Source of the DNA: Eubacterium sp. TM05-53
Lineage (GTDB): Bacteria; Bacillota_I; Bacilli_A; Erysipelotrichales; Erysipelotrichaceae
Direction: 5' to 3'
NCBI RefSeq assembly: GCF_003436425.1
Contig: NZ_QSPK01000021.1
Location: 1-35,206 of the forward strand
DNA length: 35,206 nucleotides
Of the stretch, positions 32,820 through 35,206 are shown piece after piece. Position numbers and translations under genes: made by a program. Under the pieces are notes generated by a model. It was not told where the DNA came from, searched no databases, and saw nothing but the letters and a program-made list of their open reading frames with translations. The number at the start of each line of letters is the position of its first letter. The first letter of the stretch is position 1.

Positions 32820-33635
32820 ATGGAAAACAAGGAACTTGCATTGCACGCAAAAAATATTCGTAGAAATATAGTGAAAGAAGTGTATAGTGCCCAAAGTGGA
32901 CACCCGGGTGGAAGTTTAGGTGCAACTGACATTTTAACAGAGTTATACTTTGAAGAAATGGATATTAATGAGGAAAACTTAAATACATTGGATCGTGATC
33001 GTTTTGTATTAAGTAAGGGACATGCAAGTCCAGCTTTATATGCAGTACTTGCTGAAAAGGGATTCCTTCCTGAAGAAGAATTGACAACTTTCAGAGCTAT
33101 TAATTCACGTTTACAAGGACACCCTAATATGAATTATGTAGAAGGTGTAGATATGTCTACAGGATCTTTAGGACAAGGTATTTCTTGTGCTGTAGGTATG
33201 GCATTAGCCAATAAGTTAGATAAAAACGATCACCGTATCTATACTGTACTTGGAGATGGTGAATGCCAAGAAGGACAAGTATGGGAAGCTACAATGTCAG
33301 CGGCTCACTATAAATTAGATAATTTATGTATTATTGTTGACAACAATAACCTTCAAATTGATGGTCACGTAGATGAAGTTATGAGTGTGTATCCTTTGGA
33401 TAAAAAATTCGAAGCTTTCAACTGCCACGTAATAAATGTAGATGGTCATGATTATGATCAATTGCGTGCTGCATTAAAAGAAGCTCGTGAAACAAAAGGA
33501 ATGCCAACTGTAATTGTTGCGAAGACAATTAAAGGTAAAGATGTTTCATTTATGGAAGATCAACAAGGATGGCATGGAGTAGCACCAAATGAAGAACAAT
33601 ACCATGCTGCAATGAAAGAATTGGAGGCAGAATAA
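32820..33635 (+). CDS. Transketolase, N-terminal (TPP-binding) subunit
   Basis: The 271-residue subunit carries the first half of transketolase. It has SGHPGGSLGATDIL with H28, SKGHASPALYA, GSLGQGISCAVGMA, the thiamine diphosphate motif GDGECQEGQVWEA from 145, and VDNNNLQIDG. Split transketolases of this form are common in Firmicutes and archaea; the enzyme moves two-carbon units in the pentose phosphate pathway. I chose ATG at 32820; AAGGAG is rather far (14 nt) but the longer frame has none better. Its stop overlaps the second subunit's start by 1 bp (TAATG). Confidence 0.93.
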   Translation: MENKELALHAKNIRRNIVKEVYSAQSGHPGGSLGATDILTELYFEEMDINEENLNTLDRDRFVLSKGHASPALYAVLAEKGFLPEEELTTFRAINSRLQGHPNMNYVEGVDMSTGSLGQGISCAVGMALANKLDKNDHRIYTVLGDGECQEGQVWEATMSAAHYKLDNLCIIVDNNNLQIDGHVDEVMSVYPLDKKFEAFNCHVINVDGHDYDQLRAALKEARETKGMPTVIVAKTIKGKDVSFMEDQQGWHGVAPNEEQYHAAMKELEAE

Positions 33636-34549
33636 TGGCAAAAGTAGCTACACGTGTCGCTTATGGTGATGCTTTAAAAGAATTAATGGTTGAAAATAAA
33701 AATGTCGTTGTATTAGATGCGGACTTAGCTGGTAGTACAAAGAGTGGAGAAGCTAAAAAAGTAGATCCTTCTCGTCACTTTGACATGGGAATTGCCGAAG
33801 GAAATATGATGAGTGTTGCGGCAGGTCTTGCAGCTAGTGGTAAGATTGCGTATGCATCTACTTTCGCAATGTTTGCGACTGGACGTGGATTCGAACAAAT
33901 CCGTAACAGTATTGGATATCCACAATTAAATGTTAAAATCTGTGCATCTCACGCAGGTATTAGTGTTGGAGAAGATGGTGCAAGCCACCAATGTATTGAA
34001 GATGTTAGTTTAATGCGTGGTATTCCAGGTATGAAAGTTATCGTTCCATGTGACTATAATGAAGCTAAACAAGCATGTAAAGCTGTAGCTGAAATTGATG
34101 GTCCTTGCTACGTTCGTTTAGGTCGTAGTGGTGTTGAAAGCGTAAATGGCGACGACTATAAATTTGAACTAGGAAAAGGTGTAGTTCTACAAAAAGGTGA
34201 AAAAGTTGCTTTAGTAGCTACTGGACTAATGGTTCAAGAAGCTTTAGAAGCTGCTAAGAAAATGGAAACAGCTCCAACTGTAGTAAATATCCATACAATT
34301 AAACCAATCGATAAAGAATTGATCATTGAACTCGCAAAAACGCATGATACAATCGTGACTTGTGAAGAACACTCTATTATTGGTGGTTTAGGAAGTGCTG
34401 TGGCAGAAGTATTAGCGGAAGCAGGAACAGCATGTAAACTTGTTCGTGTCGGTGTTCAGGATGTATTTGGTGAAAGTGGAAAACCAGCTGAATTATTCGC
34501 AAAATACAAAATTGATGCAGATGCGATTGTAGAAGCTGCTACAAAGTAG
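33635..34549 (+). CDS. Transketolase, C-terminal (Pyr + C domain) subunit
   Basis: The 304-residue subunit is the second half of the split enzyme. It shows VVLDADLAGSTKS, the pyrimidine-domain FDMGIAEGNMMSVAAGLA with its conserved glutamate, and FATGRGFEQIRNS. The transketolase C-domain follows (VALVATGLMVQEALEAAK, then EEHSIIGGLGSAVAEVL). Both subunits are needed for the active heterotetramer. TTGGAGG at the end of the first gene is its ribosome site, and the 1-bp overlap secures balanced synthesis. The length is typical. Confidence 0.93.
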   Translation: MAKVATRVAYGDALKELMVENKNVVVLDADLAGSTKSGEAKKVDPSRHFDMGIAEGNMMSVAAGLAASGKIAYASTFAMFATGRGFEQIRNSIGYPQLNVKICASHAGISVGEDGASHQCIEDVSLMRGIPGMKVIVPCDYNEAKQACKAVAEIDGPCYVRLGRSGVESVNGDDYKFELGKGVVLQKGEKVALVATGLMVQEALEAAKKMETAPTVVNIHTIKPIDKELIIELAKTHDTIVTCEEHSIIGGLGSAVAEVLAEAGTACKLVRVGVQDVFGESGKPAELFAKYKIDADAIVEAATK

Positions 34550-34550
34550 T

Positions 34551-35141
34551 ATGGCACACTATTTCACAAATGATATTGTAAAAGATGCACCAGAAGAAAT
34601 AACGATACATTTTCGTGATTTTACATATAAGTTAAATTCGAATGCTGGAGTTTTCAGTAAAGATAAATTGGATGAAGGTACGCGTATTCTTTTAGAAACG
34701 GTACTCGACAATGAATCTGAACCAGAAAGCACATTGGATCTAGGTTGTGGAATTGGTCCTATTGCCTTGATTTTAATGGAGTATTGGAAGCATACCGCAA
34801 TGACAATGATTGATGTAAATCAAAGAGCTTGTCAGCTCGCAGATGCAAACATGAAAAAATATCGTCGTAAGGCAAAGATATTATGTCAGTCAGGTGTGAA
34901 TGAAGGCCAATATGCCTGTATTCTTTTGAACCCACCGATTCGTACGGGAAAGGCAATGATTTATTCATTGTTTGATCAGTGTTTAGAACATTTAAAGGAA
35001 GATGGTCATTTCTGGATTGTAATGCGCAAGCAGCATGGTGCACAAAGTGCAATCAATTATTTACAAGAAAAAGGCTATGAAGTAGAAAAAATGGCTCGTG
35101 ATAAGGGCTATTGGGTCATGAAAATATCAAAAGCAGGTTAA
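34551..35141 (+). CDS. Class I SAM-dependent methyltransferase, RsmC/YbxB-like
   Basis: The 196-residue enzyme has the start HYFTNDIV, the FYKL-like FTYKLNSNAGVFSKDKLD typical of the family, SAM loop DLGCGIG at 63-69, the acidic end MIDVNQRA, and the catalytic NPPIRTGK at 127-134. The NPPxR signature marks N-methylation of a base, probably guanine in 16S rRNA as for RsmC. It starts 1 bp after the transketolase stop without its own promoter, so it is co-transcribed. A terminator overlaps its stop. Confidence 0.9.
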   Translation: MAHYFTNDIVKDAPEEITIHFRDFTYKLNSNAGVFSKDKLDEGTRILLETVLDNESEPESTLDLGCGIGPIALILMEYWKHTAMTMIDVNQRACQLADANMKKYRRKAKILCQSGVNEGQYACILLNPPIRTGKAMIYSLFDQCLEHLKEDGHFWIVMRKQHGAQSAINYLQEKGYEVEKMARDKGYWVMKISKAG

Positions 35142-35151
35142 CCCTGCTTTT
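35129..35151 (+). terminator. Intrinsic terminator after the methyltransferase
   Basis: AAAAGCAGG (35129-35137) pairs with CCTGCTTTT (35143-35151) around TTAAC, with the stop codon in the loop, followed by CTTG. The remaining 55 bases to the window end hold nothing I can identify. Confidence 0.75.
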
Positions 35152-35206
35152 CTTGTATATTAAGATTTTGGTTTCGGAACATGGGAATGCGGCATGTGAA
35201 AAGCTG

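Noticed and set aside
1..35206. CRISPR arrays, tRNA or rRNA genes
   Set aside because: No regularly spaced repeats and no cloverleaf or rRNA-like sequence were seen on either strand.
35142..35206. Start of another gene at the right edge
   Set aside because: ATG codons exist but there is no ribosome site and too little sequence to judge.

Overview
This is a low-GC Firmicutes chromosome segment. Genes start behind GGAGG-type ribosome binding sites, promoters are sigma-A-like, and there are many U-tailed terminators. It carries AddAB rather than RecBCD, RNase M5, and the Bacillus-like order tilS-hpt-ftsH-hslO-dusB. The compact AddAB, the split transketolase and the MreB-like/TagO operon suggest a gut-type Erysipelotrichia. 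That placement is inference; no rRNA or tRNA is present to confirm it.

Bases 1-6240 are an accessory zone. It holds the 3' end of an IS66 transposase with its right inverted repeat, a lone XRE-type regulator, an HTH-ATPase-nuclease fusion, and a MarR regulator that overlaps a polytopic membrane protein. A tnpB-only IS200/IS605-type element sits against the 5' end of the MarR gene, and the MarR gene has no normal start. The tnpB reading frame is intact, keeps the three RuvC acidic residues and lacks the zinc ribbon. A structured 3' region could be its guide RNA.

Bases 6240-8730 hold a small unknown protein, a HAD phosphatase and a cytidylate-kinase-like protein. They are followed by about 650 bp with no confident gene, containing RNA-like hairpins and decayed open frames. 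Bases 8731-15777 are on the minus strand: a purine permease (NCS2/AzgA type) downstream of the addB-addA operon. An ATPase of the ATPase_2/DUF234 type diverges from addB across a shared promoter region with three copies of a 9-bp operator-like repeat. A COG2509-type flavoprotein on the minus strand then faces the rightward housekeeping block.

From 18.8 kb to the end everything reads rightward. The first operon (yitT-like, rnmV, rsmA, ispE, DUF1146, MreB-like, tagO) has overlapping or nearly touching genes throughout. It combines rRNA maturation, isoprenoid supply, a divergent actin-fold protein and the first lipid-linked step of wall-polymer synthesis. Next come a MazF/PemK-fold protein and tilS, both apparently read from promoters so close that the mRNAs may be leaderless. 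After these are hpt, ftsH, hslO, dusB, a solitary glgB behind a cre-like site, an unknown helical protein, a split transketolase and an RsmC-like methyltransferase. Most transcription units end in clear intrinsic terminators.
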